Part shown: positions 7,644 through 17,780 of the stretch, piece after piece | Numbering within the stretch: the first letter of the stretch is position 1 | Layout: every line of letters starts with the position of its first letter | Source of the DNA: Bacteroidales bacterium 52_46 | GTDB taxonomy: Bacteria > Bacteroidota > Bacteroidia > Bacteroidales > Muribaculaceae | Assembly: GCA_001915385.1 (NCBI GenBank) | Contig: MNQK01000027.1 | Location: 1-64,000 of the forward strand | Length of the DNA: 64,000 bases | Direction of reading: 5' to 3' | Position numbers and translations under genes: made by a program | The notes under the pieces: model-generated | Database searches by the model: none | The model's input: only the letters and a program-made list of their open reading frames with translations | What the model was told of the DNA's origin: nothing

Positions 7644-8181
7644 TCTATCCATCAATACTATTTCAGAGAGTGACGCAGTGCCACTCTCTGCTTTTTCATG
7701 CGGGTGTGATGAAATAGACGACTTTTTCCACAATGAAGTTTTTCTTTGCTATAAATACGGGTATCTAATCCCATATAAATGCACTGCAAAAAATAGTGGT
7801 GAGATACTGGGTCTGTTCACTCTCGCAAATGATGTCCTGACATTGGAATTTGAGGACAAAGTCGACTTCCCGAATCTTACATTTGAATATTCCGACATTT
7901 TTAGACGTCAACCTACATATCCGGCAATAAATATAGGCCATCTTGCTGTCAGAAAAGACATGCAGTCAAAAGGGATAGGACGTATTATCGTCGATTTTAT
8001 ACACATGACATTCGCAACAAGACGAATATCAGGATGCCAGTTTATTACTGTCGATGCCCTCAACAACCCTCGGACGCTTAGTTTCTATTCCGACAAACTT
8101 GGATTTGAATTTCAGACCCTGTCGGATATGGGAAAACACACATGCCGAATGTATCTTGATATATTCTCTCACCCGGACTAA
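7612..8181 (+). CDS. GNAT-family N-acetyltransferase (possible toxin)
   Basis: 189-residue acetyltransferase. The acetyl-CoA motif A is visible as INIGHLAVRKDMQSKGIGRIIVD, with the R/Q-x-x-G-x-G/A signature (QSKGIG), and is followed by the C-terminal FITVDALNNPRTLSFYSDKLGF motif in which the Tyr is the usual general acid. The N-terminal region (SAFSCGCDEIDDFFHNE) resembles TacT/AtaT-type toxins, which modify charged tRNA, but ordinary GNAT enzymes share it. It overlaps the upstream small gene by 32 nt and is A+T-rich, suggesting recent acquisition. Substrate unknown. Confidence 0.8.
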   Translation: MEGKTQYLDFNLSINTISESDAVPLSAFSCGCDEIDDFFHNEVFLCYKYGYLIPYKCTAKNSGEILGLFTLANDVLTLEFEDKVDFPNLTFEYSDIFRRQPTYPAINIGHLAVRKDMQSKGIGRIIVDFIHMTFATRRISGCQFITVDALNNPRTLSFYSDKLGFEFQTLSDMGKHTCRMYLDIFSHPD

Positions 8182-8207
8182 TTTCAAGACGCTTGATATC
8201 CATAACA

Positions 8208-8234
8208 GTAGTAACCGCGGTTTTCAACCGCGGT
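8208..8234 (+). repeat. GTAG-foot hairpin, family B (B1)
   Basis: GTAG (8208-8211), TA, then ACCGCGGTT / AACCGCGGT (8214-8222, 8226-8234) with a TTC loop. It lies between the convergent GNAT and tamL genes. Other copies are at 37411, 37465 and 62226. Confidence 0.8.
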
Positions 8235-8247
8235 AAACGCCTCAAGC

Positions 8248-10527
8248 TCAGAACGGATACCCTATCGCCAGATGGAATGCCAGTGACTTGCCGAAGGATT
8301 CCATGTTGTAGTAGCCGCGCTTGCCGGTATCGTAGGGAGCATGGATGCCTATGCCGAGGTCGGCTCTTACTACAAGCATCGAGATGTCAAGACGCAGGCC
8401 GACGCCTGTACCCGTAGCTAATTCCTTGAAAAATCGCGAACCTTTGAGCAATCCTCCCGGACGCTGCGGGTCATTCTTCAGCAGCCATACATTACCCGAG
8501 TCGAAGAACACCGCACCGTGCACCGGACCGAGTATCGGGAAACGGTACTCCACGTTGAACTCGAATTTGAACGTTCCCGTCTGGTCGAAATATCCGTTGA
8601 TGTCACTCTTCGGAGGCCGGTAGCTGCCAGGCCCTATCGAGCGCACGGTAAACGCCCTCACTGAGTTGGCGCCCCCGCAATAGAACTGTTCGGTATAAGG
8701 CACCTGCGATGCGTTGCCGTAGGCATGCGCCGCACCTACCGCCGCCCTCGTCCACAGCCATTGCTCGCCCGACAGACGGCGGCCATACACTATCTGCGCC
8801 GTGCCCTTTATGAACTGCGAGAACGGCGTGTTGAACAGCGTTTTCTCACCTTTTTTGCCAAATGCCTCGTATATCGTCCAGAACAGGTTGCCTGCCTCCG
8901 TGACCGATATGGTATAACGCACCGTGTTCTTGCGCCTGAACGTACGGTCGTATGCATACGTATACGACAGCTGCGGGATGAACTGCGACCTGAACGACAG
9001 CGCTATTGCCGGATTGGCAGCCGTTATGGAGTCGAAATCGGTAGTCGTGTGCAGCAGCTTGGTATACGTCAGCTTGAACAGTGTCAGGTTGTTGTTGACA
9101 AACCGCGATGACATCCAGTCATACCCGAACGACGCATTGAACTGCGCCATCTTGAAATAATGCGGACGGTTGAGCAGGTCGGCATTGAGCGACACGCGCG
9201 TCCAGTTGGATGAATACTTACGCCTCGGTATGAACTTCGGCGCGATAAACCGCGGAAACGCCAGCGACCCCGTCAGACCCACCTCATACGAATTGAACAC
9301 CGACGAACTGCCGCGTCCCGTCTGCCATTCATACGACCCTGTCAGATTCACACTCAGCTGCTCCCCGCCGCCAAACATATTGCGGTTAGTCAGACCGAGC
9401 GTCAGACCCGGGCCCAAATAAGAATTTGACTTCGACGACACATTCGCCTCGATTGATGTCTCCAAAGGCATGTCGAACGTACACGATATCGCCACATCGA
9501 GAGTCGGGTCTGCCGCCAGCGTGTCGGGCAACGCCGATATGGATATGGCATTGAATATGCCGAGACGTGCCAGATAGCTCTGCGTACGGTCCATGTCGCG
9601 CACCGAGAACACCTTGCCGCGGTTGAATGTTACGCACTCCGTCATCAGATTGCGGCGGAACTTCGACGGCAGCATCTGTATCAACGTGCCGCGCGGCATC
9701 GCTATCGTATCCGGAGTTCCTCCCCCTTCGTTTCGGAAAACGTACATGGTCACGTCGCCCGTGCGATACCGGTTGCGTGCCAGCGGCGGCATGTTCGGCG
9801 CAAGCGTCATGCGCAGCGCTATGCTCCCCGGTTTCTGTATCGAGTCGGCGAGATATTCAATGAATTCCGGTTTGAAGAAATAATATCCGCGGTTGCGCAG
9901 CGAGTTCGTAATCCTCGTACGTACGGCCTGCAGCGAGTCGGTGCAGTATCGTTGTCCCGGCCGCAGATACGGCTCTCGCCGCGCCAGCGAGTCTATCGCA
10001 TGGCTCAGATGGCACGTATCGGGCATAAGCCCTATCGAATCGAGAAGATACGGCGTGCCGGCATTGACGGTATATGCTATCTTGGCCTTGCGCTTGTTTT
10101 TGCCGGATACAAGCTCGTAACTGCTGCTCCCCCTGAAATATCCATTGTTGTCAAGTATCTCGTCAATCATCTTTGTACGCACTTCCGGCCTTATCTCCGA
10201 CACGACCACAGGCTCCTGGGCGAACTTGTTGTAGAACCATTTCTTCAGCCCCGAGTCGTGCGAACCCATATTGTTGTACACCCACAGCCCGAGAGGGAAA
10301 AACATCAGCGTCTTTTTGTTGGCCGGAGCATTGACGGCATTCTTGATATTGTCACGCAACCCGTCGGGAAGTTCTTCGGCCACTGGGCGTTCGTAACTGA
10401 CGCCTTTAAACCCGTTGTAAAGTATCTCACCCTCCTCCAGACGGCGTGTTGTCGAACACCCGGCAACGGCAAGCACCGCTACAGCCGCAATAACTGCCCG
10501 TAACGCATTATTCAGCCACCTTCTCAT
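8248..10527 (-). CDS. tamL: TamA-like outer-membrane lipoprotein (TamL)
   Basis: 759-residue Omp85-superfamily protein. A signal peptide ends in the lipobox VAG-Cys24, the feature that distinguishes Bacteroidota TamL from TamA. POTRA-like domains cover about residues 35-330, and a 16-strand barrel of the BamA/TamA type makes up the rest, ending in a terminal strand with hydrophobic alternation (LAFHLAIGYPF). TamL acts in the outer membrane with TamB in envelope assembly and possibly lipid transport. Its start overlaps the tamB stop by 20 nt, so translation is likely coupled. The order tamB-tamL is kept as a two-gene unit behind a sugar-nucleotide epimerase and glycosyltransferases. Confidence 0.88.
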   Translation of the reverse strand: MRRWLNNALRAVIAAVAVLAVAGCSTTRRLEEGEILYNGFKGVSYERPVAEELPDGLRDNIKNAVNAPANKKTLMFFPLGLWVYNNMGSHDSGLKKWFYNKFAQEPVVVSEIRPEVRTKMIDEILDNNGYFRGSSSYELVSGKNKRKAKIAYTVNAGTPYLLDSIGLMPDTCHLSHAIDSLARREPYLRPGQRYCTDSLQAVRTRITNSLRNRGYYFFKPEFIEYLADSIQKPGSIALRMTLAPNMPPLARNRYRTGDVTMYVFRNEGGGTPDTIAMPRGTLIQMLPSKFRRNLMTECVTFNRGKVFSVRDMDRTQSYLARLGIFNAISISALPDTLAADPTLDVAISCTFDMPLETSIEANVSSKSNSYLGPGLTLGLTNRNMFGGGEQLSVNLTGSYEWQTGRGSSSVFNSYEVGLTGSLAFPRFIAPKFIPRRKYSSNWTRVSLNADLLNRPHYFKMAQFNASFGYDWMSSRFVNNNLTLFKLTYTKLLHTTTDFDSITAANPAIALSFRSQFIPQLSYTYAYDRTFRRKNTVRYTISVTEAGNLFWTIYEAFGKKGEKTLFNTPFSQFIKGTAQIVYGRRLSGEQWLWTRAAVGAAHAYGNASQVPYTEQFYCGGANSVRAFTVRSIGPGSYRPPKSDINGYFDQTGTFKFEFNVEYRFPILGPVHGAVFFDSGNVWLLKNDPQRPGGLLKGSRFFKELATGTGVGLRLDISMLVVRADLGIGIHAPYDTGKRGYYNMESFGKSLAFHLAIGYPF

Positions 10528-13500
10528 CTTTCCTTACATTTATGGGTTGTCTGTCGTTTTTCTCTTCACTTGCCGGAACCTGTTCCCGCGATTTTGACAT
10601 CACCTTGCGGAGTATGTCGCCGGCCATGCGCACCGCTCCTTCCTGCGATAGCGCCATCGGCTGGGCGCTGCGCTTCCTGAACAGATTGCGCAGCGTGCGC
10701 AGTTTGCGCTTGTACACGAAGCCCACGCCCGTCTGCGTCACCTCTCCCTCAAGTATGCTCTCGAAACCCGTATGCCTGAACAGTCGCACATACATCGTTC
10801 CCGACTTGTTAAGCAGATACTCGAATGAGATGTCGTTTATAAGATTCTGCTGCAGGTTCTCGTTGGCATCGGCATCGGTCGTGTAATTGCCGCCGACTAC
10901 AACCTTGAACCTGTCGTCGAGGAAGCTCTTCGACACGCGGTAGCTGTAGCTTGTCGTTGTCGACGAAGCCCCGTCGAGCGTCTTTTCATACTGGTCTATG
11001 CCGAATGATATGTCTACACCCTTCACATTGTTGGCCATCCACGTATTGAGCTGCGACGACAGGAAGCTGTAGAGCGGGTTGCCCGTGATGTTGGCGTTGC
11101 CCTTCGTGCCCGGCCCTGTGTACATGTTGTAGAGCAGCAGGTTCATGGCCTGGTTGGCGCGCTGCTCTGGCGACATCGACTGCAGTTCGTTGCGCACCGT
11201 AAGGTCCTCGTCGGTGTCGAGGTCAAACGCCACGTCCATCTCGTCGAGCGTACCGTTCACACGCAGTATCACATCGAAGTTGACAAGGCGTGAGTTCTGT
11301 CCGTCGGCCGTCACGTTGGCCTTGATTACATCTATCGCCGTCACGTGCAGTGTCGGATTGGCCATGTCGCCGTTGAATGCCACATAGCTTCCCTCCTGGA
11401 AGTCAAACAGTTTTTCCGACATCAGCGGAGGCGAATACCTCACGAATCCTCCGGTTATATTGAGGCGTCCCGTTGTGCGTGTGTCGCCGAGCGGGTTCAT
11501 CGTGAAGTCGAGTATGCCGTTCGACTGCACCTGCACGCGGTCCTGTCCGTTTGCCGACAGGTCAACTCCTATCACCGAACCCTCCTCCACGCTGAGCATC
11601 GCCGCCAGGTTGAGCAGCATGCCCGGAGGCGTCACGGAGTCCGATTCGGCTATTGCAGTAGTGTCGGCGAAGTTCACGAAGTGCACCATGTCGCCCGTGC
11701 TCTGCGACGAGAGCTGCGAACCGGCTTCCGGCATCACGTACGTGACATTCGTGCCCTCCTTGACCGCGAGATTGGCACGTGCGTTTATCATGCGCATATC
11801 ACCCCTGGCCGTAGCGTCAAGCGAGATGAACGCTTTGCCGTACACATCGCTGCCGCGCCGCTTGCTGTTACCCACCACCTGCATGTTGTCGGCATGCAGC
11901 CCGAGGTCGAGACTGATGTCGGCCAGCGAGCGCATATCCACCTGACCGGTGATTTCGAGCGGATTGTCATTAACACCGTAAATCGCATAACGGTCAAATC
12001 TGATTACATTCGAATCAACCGGTATCTTCTCCTCGCTGAAACGGAACGTCGTGCCGAGCATCGCCACCTTGGCCGTAGCCGAGTCGAAGTCGATATAGCC
12101 GTCAAACATCGGTGCCGACATACTTCCCGTCACGTCCATGTTGCCGCTCAGATAACCGTCGAGCGTGGCAGCCCCCCCGATAAAGGGATTTGCGATATCA
12201 AGCGGCAGACGGGTAAGGGCGAAATCAAGTCTGAACGGGTCGCTGAGCGTCGTGTCATTGAGTGCGCCGTTGGCCATCATCACCTCCTTGCCGTCAATCT
12301 TAAGCCCCGTATTGGCCGTTATGGCACCCGAACGCGACGTCGTTATGTCGAGGGCGAGGTCAAGCGTGCCCACACGTTTCTTTGCGTATGTGAAGTCGGC
12401 CAATGTCACCACTCCGGCGCCGTTGAGCATGCCGGGTGACATCGAGAATCTCAGATTGGCCGACAGGGCGCCCTTCATCGGCGGCGCGTAGGGATTGAGC
12501 GATATCCAGTCGGCTATCTGTATCTTCGATATGTCGACATTGATATTCTCCTGATGGTTCCCTCCATGTATGGAGTCATGCTCCGTATATAAGTGCAGGC
12601 GGCTGTCATTGTTCTCCATAAGCAGGTTGGCGTCCAGATGGTAATTGCGCGTATTCAGGCTTATGAAGTTATTGTCGTTGACCGTCCACTGCTTGTATCC
12701 TATCACAGGGTCGGTGGGGTCGAGTCTCAGCTTCAGGGTCGAGTCCGACAATTCCACGAGTGCTCCGATTCTGTAGCCGGTGGCATCCTTTATGTTGCGC
12801 TGCTGGAGCGCCACCATCACTTTGTCGCCTCCGATATAGCCTTTACCTGCTATGTGGGCGAAATCGTCGAATGTGCCCGGCTGGTTGTCAATCGTCAGCT
12901 CGTAATTAAGTCTGTTACCCTCCTGCAAAGCGTTGAAATCTATCCTGTCAAACCTCGTGGTACCTGTAATCAGCGTATCGACTGCCGCCTTGATGCATAT
13001 CAGACTGTCGTTGCAGGCACTCAGCGTAACGTGGCGGAATGTCGTGCCCGACTCGGCGAGATAATTGTGCAGTGCGTTGCGCTCGCCCGCGTCTATATCG
13101 AGAGTGAATGGTGGCAGACTGTGCTGAAGCACCTCTATATCCACATTGCGCGCCTCGACCATAGGCGATACAAGCGACATGGCCGACGTGAACCGTGCGG
13201 CCACACTGTCAACGACCATCGGCGACACAAACCTGATTTTAAGATCCTGATTGTCGATGCGCGCATCCGACAGCGAGTCATTGCCCGTGAAACATATATC
13301 GAAATCATGTGCGGCGAAATGTGTCTCTCCAAGTTTCGCATCGACATGGTGTATGTCAATTTCAGCGTCGATGTCGCGCGTCGACGGAGTCATCCTCATC
13401 GTTCCGGCCAAGGAAGCTGACACGTTCGACACCGTATCGGCGACACCGATGGCATAGAGATCGACATTGCGGAAGTCGCCTATCATCGTCCAGTCGTATG

Positions 13501-15385
13501 TCTTTCCGGCGAGATTGCCCGAAGCGTGGAGGTTGCCGTCAATCACCTTGTTCGACGACATGACATTGAGGTCGGCATTGCCGTCGCCGAGATTTGCCAC
13601 CACTTTGAGGTCTTGTATCGAATACCCGCGGTAACCCACATCTATGGCATCGACGGCGGCATACATCTCCGTGCGTCGGCTCATCGGGTCAAATCCGCGG
13701 CCGCGCGCGTCGACTTTTGCCGTGACGTTGCCTATGCCGAGCCCGGGCATGAATGTCCCCACAGGGAATTTGTCTGCGTCGAGATTGATTTCATACCCCT
13801 CGACGCGCGAATTCCACTTGCCGTCGAGTGCGAGGTCGCCCTGCTGAGTGAGCGCACGCACCGTGCCTCCGATGACACCTCCGGCCATATCGACCGTGCC
13901 GTCAAGTTTAAGCGGCGGCAGATGTGTCGTCTTGCCGAGCTTAGCATCCATCAGTGTGGGCTTTATGAAGTTTATATCATTGAAATCGCCGTCGATGTCG
14001 ATATGTCCCGACGCATTGTTAAAATCGGTTATATTCCTGACCTTACCCGCCAGCCTTACATCGAAATAATTGCGCATTTTCACTCCCGCGTCAGCGATAC
14101 GCAGGTCGGAAAGCGAACCGTCAGCCTCCACGTCGACCGTAAGTTTGCGGTGTTGCGGCATCATGGCTATCGTCTGTCCGAGCGACGGGAATGCCATCTT
14201 GACGTCAAGCGGGTCGACATCGGCCTTGAGCGTGACGGAAAGCGGCGCATCTGGCGATTTCATCCCGTAGGTTGCGTCCACATTGATTACCGACGCAAAT
14301 GTCCGCAGATTGAAATCCTTTGCCTCGATTTCATCTGCATTCATTGCAAAGAGTCCGTTGCCGTAGAGCTGCAGGCCCGAACGTTCCGAAGCCGACAATT
14401 TTTTTAGCGGCACGCGCATCTCCGGCCCGCGGTTATAGAACGAGTCGACTTCGACCGTCAGACTATTCACGTCGATATACTGCATGTCGAGCCCCGGCTG
14501 AGGCACGGCTCCGGCTGCGGCATAAAGCGCGCGGCCGTTGTCGAGCGACAGATGGTCGACCCGTATGCTCCACGGCACGGTGTCGGTGGGTACGGTGTCT
14601 GCTGCAGCAGGCACGGCACTTTCCGACACGGCGTTTTCATACGCGGTTCCGCTGCCTGTTATATAACGTCCGCCGATACCGTCAATCCTCACATCCTCTA
14701 TTTTTACGGTATGCGCGCCGAGGTCGATAGCTCCGTTGAGAAGCGTGAAGTTGTCAAGACGTGCTCCGATGCTGTCGCCGGTATCGGTCATTGTCATGTC
14801 GAAATCGATATCGCCGAGCGATATTTTCTTACCCAGTATTCTCCATGTCGCGGGAGCCGAAGGTGGCGACGGGGGCGTGGTGTCATTGCGGAGCGCTATC
14901 CTGATATTGCCCCCTGACAGCATTATATTGTCTACATCGACAAGCAGTTCCTTAAGCCCTACCCCTGCATTCATCAGCGCGGCATGGCTTACCCGGGCGC
15001 GGATATAGCTCGCCGAGTCGGGTGCACCCGATTTATAGTACACATCGCTCAGACTTATAGCACCGGCCTTCACCCGACCCCCGAGCAACGGCAGCGGGCT
15101 GACGCTGATATATGCGTCGCCGGCCATAAGCATCGTATCCCCCTTCTGCATCACCTCGACTCCCCTGACGTTGATGTCGAGCGGAAATTTCAGGCGGAAA
15201 TGCTCAACCGACACCGCCATATCCTCATTGCTTATCAGTGCAAGCACACGAGGCACCACAAAATCCTGCACTGCCGGTATATAAAGTGCCGTCAGACATA
15301 CAACTACAAAAAGCAACAGCGACGCTATCGTCACCCACGTCACTTTCCATATCTTCTTCCATAAACTTCGATGCTTCCCTTCCAA
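10508..15385 (-). CDS. tamB: TamB-family translocation/assembly module protein
   Basis: 1625 residues, the largest protein here. A signal anchor spans about residues 12-34 (WVTIASLLLFVVVCLTALYI). A very long repeated beta-strand region follows, as expected for the AsmA/TamB beta-taco that bridges inner membrane and outer membrane. The conserved TamB (DUF490) domain occupies the last 350-400 residues, including the GNPLYSFLSSQLNTWMANNVKGVDIS stretch. The C-terminal tail is Lys/Arg/Glu-rich. Partner TamL overlaps by 20 nt. The family is linked to outer-membrane protein insertion and phospholipid transport; which applies here is unknown. Confidence 0.92.
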   Translation of the reverse strand: MEGKHRSLWKKIWKVTWVTIASLLLFVVVCLTALYIPAVQDFVVPRVLALISNEDMAVSVEHFRLKFPLDINVRGVEVMQKGDTMLMAGDAYISVSPLPLLGGRVKAGAISLSDVYYKSGAPDSASYIRARVSHAALMNAGVGLKELLVDVDNIMLSGGNIRIALRNDTTPPSPPSAPATWRILGKKISLGDIDFDMTMTDTGDSIGARLDNFTLLNGAIDLGAHTVKIEDVRIDGIGGRYITGSGTAYENAVSESAVPAAADTVPTDTVPWSIRVDHLSLDNGRALYAAAGAVPQPGLDMQYIDVNSLTVEVDSFYNRGPEMRVPLKKLSASERSGLQLYGNGLFAMNADEIEAKDFNLRTFASVINVDATYGMKSPDAPLSVTLKADVDPLDVKMAFPSLGQTIAMMPQHRKLTVDVEADGSLSDLRIADAGVKMRNYFDVRLAGKVRNITDFNNASGHIDIDGDFNDINFIKPTLMDAKLGKTTHLPPLKLDGTVDMAGGVIGGTVRALTQQGDLALDGKWNSRVEGYEINLDADKFPVGTFMPGLGIGNVTAKVDARGRGFDPMSRRTEMYAAVDAIDVGYRGYSIQDLKVVANLGDGNADLNVMSSNKVIDGNLHASGNLAGKTYDWTMIGDFRNVDLYAIGVADTVSNVSASLAGTMRMTPSTRDIDAEIDIHHVDAKLGETHFAAHDFDICFTGNDSLSDARIDNQDLKIRFVSPMVVDSVAARFTSAMSLVSPMVEARNVDIEVLQHSLPPFTLDIDAGERNALHNYLAESGTTFRHVTLSACNDSLICIKAAVDTLITGTTRFDRIDFNALQEGNRLNYELTIDNQPGTFDDFAHIAGKGYIGGDKVMVALQQRNIKDATGYRIGALVELSDSTLKLRLDPTDPVIGYKQWTVNDNNFISLNTRNYHLDANLLMENNDSRLHLYTEHDSIHGGNHQENINVDISKIQIADWISLNPYAPPMKGALSANLRFSMSPGMLNGAGVVTLADFTYAKKRVGTLDLALDITTSRSGAITANTGLKIDGKEVMMANGALNDTTLSDPFRLDFALTRLPLDIANPFIGGAATLDGYLSGNMDVTGSMSAPMFDGYIDFDSATAKVAMLGTTFRFSEEKIPVDSNVIRFDRYAIYGVNDNPLEITGQVDMRSLADISLDLGLHADNMQVVGNSKRRGSDVYGKAFISLDATARGDMRMINARANLAVKEGTNVTYVMPEAGSQLSSQSTGDMVHFVNFADTTAIAESDSVTPPGMLLNLAAMLSVEEGSVIGVDLSANGQDRVQVQSNGILDFTMNPLGDTRTTGRLNITGGFVRYSPPLMSEKLFDFQEGSYVAFNGDMANPTLHVTAIDVIKANVTADGQNSRLVNFDVILRVNGTLDEMDVAFDLDTDEDLTVRNELQSMSPEQRANQAMNLLLYNMYTGPGTKGNANITGNPLYSFLSSQLNTWMANNVKGVDISFGIDQYEKTLDGASSTTTSYSYRVSKSFLDDRFKVVVGGNYTTDADANENLQQNLINDISFEYLLNKSGTMYVRLFRHTGFESILEGEVTQTGVGFVYKRKLRTLRNLFRKRSAQPMALSQEGAVRMAGDILRKVMSKSREQVPASEEKNDRQPINVRKDEKVAE

Positions 15386-15465
15386 AACAGTAAACAGTTG
15401 AAATGTTGTAAATTATTCGGGAGCGATACTCCGCATGTCGGTTTTCGTCCCGTTTTCTCTGACAA

Positions 15466-15516
15466 GGAGGGGGAGTAAATCGGGCCGCATCCCTCGGCCG
15501 ATAATTCTCCCCCTCC
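15466..15516. repeat. Hairpin between the epimerase and tamB genes
   Basis: A perfect 10-bp inverted repeat GGAGGGGGAG / CTCCCCCTCC (15466-15475, 15507-15516) encloses a smaller CGGCCG-type dyad. A T-run follows only on the plus strand, whereas the flanking genes are read on the minus strand, so it may be a processing or attenuation structure rather than a terminator. Confidence 0.6.
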
Positions 15517-15542
15517 TGTTTTTACAACAATTTTCTATATCT

Positions 15543-16580
15543 TTAGTTCTCCCGGAGGGGATTATCTTCCGAACGATACCACTCCACGAATTTGCCGATA
15601 CCTTCATGAAGCGTATGGCACGGATGATACCCGATTTCATTTTCGAGACGGCTCGTGTCGGCATTGGTCTGATACACATCGCCCGGCTGCATCGGCAGGA
15701 ACACTTTCTGTGCCTCGCAACCCATCGCCTGCTCTATTTCCGAAATGAAATCCATCAGTTTTACAGGATGTGAACATCCGATATTGTATACGCGCGCACT
15801 CGCCTTCCCCTCTTCCGCTACCGGAGGATTGTCGATTACCTTTATCGTACCCTCGACAATATCGTCGATGTAGGTGAAATCGCGTATCATGTCGCCGTTG
15901 TTGAACACATTGATTGCCTCCCCCTTCTCGATGGCCGATGCAAACAGCATGGGCGACATGTCGGGACGCCCCCACGGACCGTAGACAGTAAAGTAGCGCA
16001 ATCCCGTCACTTTTATGCCGTAGAGCTTGCTGTAGGCGTGGGCCATAAGCTCGTTTGACTTCTTGGTGGCGGCATACAGGCTCACCGGCGAATCGACCTT
16101 ATCATCCTCCGAATACGGCACCTTCTCATTTGTACCGTAGACCGACGATGACGACGCATACACAAGATACCCTGTCTTGAAGTTGCGGCATGCCTCCAGA
16201 ATGTTGAGGAAGCCCACAAGATTGCTTTGCAGGTAGGCATACGGATTGGTTATCGAATATCTCACGCCGGCCTGGGCCGCGAGATTTACCACGGTATCAA
16301 ATCCCTCTTTGGCAAACAGGGTGTCAAGACCGTGCTTGTCGTCAATCGACAGCCTGACGAAACGGCAGTCGCCATATTTCGAACTGCGCAGTTCCTCACC
16401 CCATTTCACACCGTCGGCGGGAACATCGAAACCTGCGCTGCGCAAGCGTCCGTATTTTAGCCTTACGTCATAATAATCGTTGATATTGTCGATACCAACC
16501 ACACTGTCACCTCTTTCGGCAAGCAGCATCATCAGTCGCGAACCGATAAATCCGGCCGCTCCGGTCACCAATATTTTCAT
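15543..16580 (-). CDS. UDP-glucuronate 4-epimerase-like NAD-dependent epimerase
   Basis: 345-residue short-chain dehydrogenase of the GalE superfamily, very close in pattern to UDP-glucuronate 4-epimerases (CapI/LpsL type), which make UDP-GalA from UDP-GlcA in the cytoplasm. The Rossmann motif GAAGFIG is at 7-13, Ser144-146 and the catalytic Tyr169-xxx-Lys173 (SLYAATKKSNELMAHAY) are present. Ugd, encoded 2.4 kb upstream on the same strand, would supply the substrate. It follows the GT4 gene and precedes tamB. UDP-glucose 4-epimerase activity is the main alternative. Confidence 0.85.
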   Translation of the reverse strand: MKILVTGAAGFIGSRLMMLLAERGDSVVGIDNINDYYDVRLKYGRLRSAGFDVPADGVKWGEELRSSKYGDCRFVRLSIDDKHGLDTLFAKEGFDTVVNLAAQAGVRYSITNPYAYLQSNLVGFLNILEACRNFKTGYLVYASSSSVYGTNEKVPYSEDDKVDSPVSLYAATKKSNELMAHAYSKLYGIKVTGLRYFTVYGPWGRPDMSPMLFASAIEKGEAINVFNNGDMIRDFTYIDDIVEGTIKVIDNPPVAEEGKASARVYNIGCSHPVKLMDFISEIEQAMGCEAQKVFLPMQPGDVYQTNADTSRLENEIGYHPCHTLHEGIGKFVEWYRSEDNPLREN

Positions 16581-16673
16581 CGTTTCCTGTATTTTTTAAT
16601 TAACAACCTTTGTGCATCATCAGCCTCCGATGGCTGACATCATAATCAAAACAAACGGAACCGCCGCATGGTT

Positions 16674-17780
16674 TCACATTCGCTTTTTCTTTCCGACAAC
16701 TTCCTCATACACACGTACCGTAGCCTCGGCTATGCTGTCCCAGTTGTAATTCGTCAGGTCATAGCGCCGCGGTGTCAGATGCCGGTCAAGTTTCTCTCCG
16801 ATTTTCGCGGCAAGGGCGTCGACGTCGCCCACCGGGAAGAAATCGTCGGGTGCAAGTTCCTTTATCCTGTTGGCGGGAATATCGCTCACCACCACGTCAA
16901 GCTCCTCGCTCATGGCCTCAAGCAACGCGATAGGCAGCCCCTCGTGGTACGACGGCAGCACGAAAAGCGCAGCGTTATGTCCGAGCTGATTGAGCTTTTC
17001 ACCCTTGATGAATCCCGTGAACACCACTCCGGCTTCCTTGCCCGTGCGCTTCAGCTCCTCGCTGTATTGGTCGGGATGGTCGCTGTCGCCCGCAATCGCG
17101 AGCTTTATATCACTGCGTCCGAGCCGCTTATAGGCTTCGATAAGGTCGTGGAAACCCTTCTCCTTCACAAAGCGTCCTATCGTCACTATATATTTGCCCG
17201 GCTCAAGTCCGAGCGACTCTATATAGTCGCTTCCCGCCGGGGCCGTCGGGCGGTTCACCCCGTTATATATCAGGTCGGTATCCTCACGTCCGTATTTCGT
17301 GCGCAATATATCGGCAATCACAGTCGAGATAACTATGACTCGGTTGGAGAACCGTGTCCCCCACCGTTCGCCGGTCTTGAGCACCGTTTTTGCCATCAGT
17401 CCCCACTTTCCGCGGTCATAGTCGGGACCATGGTTGGTCATCACCACCTTCATGCCGAGCAAACGCGCCAGCGGCACCATGATTGACGGGCCGATAGCAT
17501 GCACATGCAACACATCGGCTTTCATTCTGCGAGCCTTGATGACAGCTAAGAACGTATGTATGATAGCCTCGAAACTTTTCTTGCGCGGAGTATAGACATC
17601 GACAAGTTTCACCCCCTTGTACTCCTTGATTCGGTTATCGTCCGACACATAGCACCGACGACGTATCACCGTCACATCGTGTCCCATGGCCGCAATCCGC
17701 GGATACAGGTTCTCGCAATGCGTCTCCACTCCCCCCGATATATCGGGTATCCCACGTGTCCCGGTAACAACTATCTTCAT
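16674..17780 (-). CDS. GT4-family glycosyltransferase (DUF1972-type N-terminus)
   Basis: 368-residue retaining glycosyltransferase of GT-B fold. The N-terminal GTRGIPDISGGVETH signature is typical of rhamnosyl- and related transferases with a DUF1972 N-domain. The donor-binding E-x7-E motif is seen as HEGLPIALLEAM. No membrane segment is evident, apart from a basic C-terminus (GKKKRM) that may associate with the membrane. Its start overlaps the stop of the upstream GT4 gene by 4 bp, so the two are translationally coupled. Probably builds surface polysaccharide using a nucleotide sugar; donor and acceptor unknown. Confidence 0.87.
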   Translation of the reverse strand: MKIVVTGTRGIPDISGGVETHCENLYPRIAAMGHDVTVIRRRCYVSDDNRIKEYKGVKLVDVYTPRKKSFEAIIHTFLAVIKARRMKADVLHVHAIGPSIMVPLARLLGMKVVMTNHGPDYDRGKWGLMAKTVLKTGERWGTRFSNRVIVISTVIADILRTKYGREDTDLIYNGVNRPTAPAGSDYIESLGLEPGKYIVTIGRFVKEKGFHDLIEAYKRLGRSDIKLAIAGDSDHPDQYSEELKRTGKEAGVVFTGFIKGEKLNQLGHNAALFVLPSYHEGLPIALLEAMSEELDVVVSDIPANRIKELAPDDFFPVGDVDALAAKIGEKLDRHLTPRRYDLTNYNWDSIAEATVRVYEEVVGKKKRM

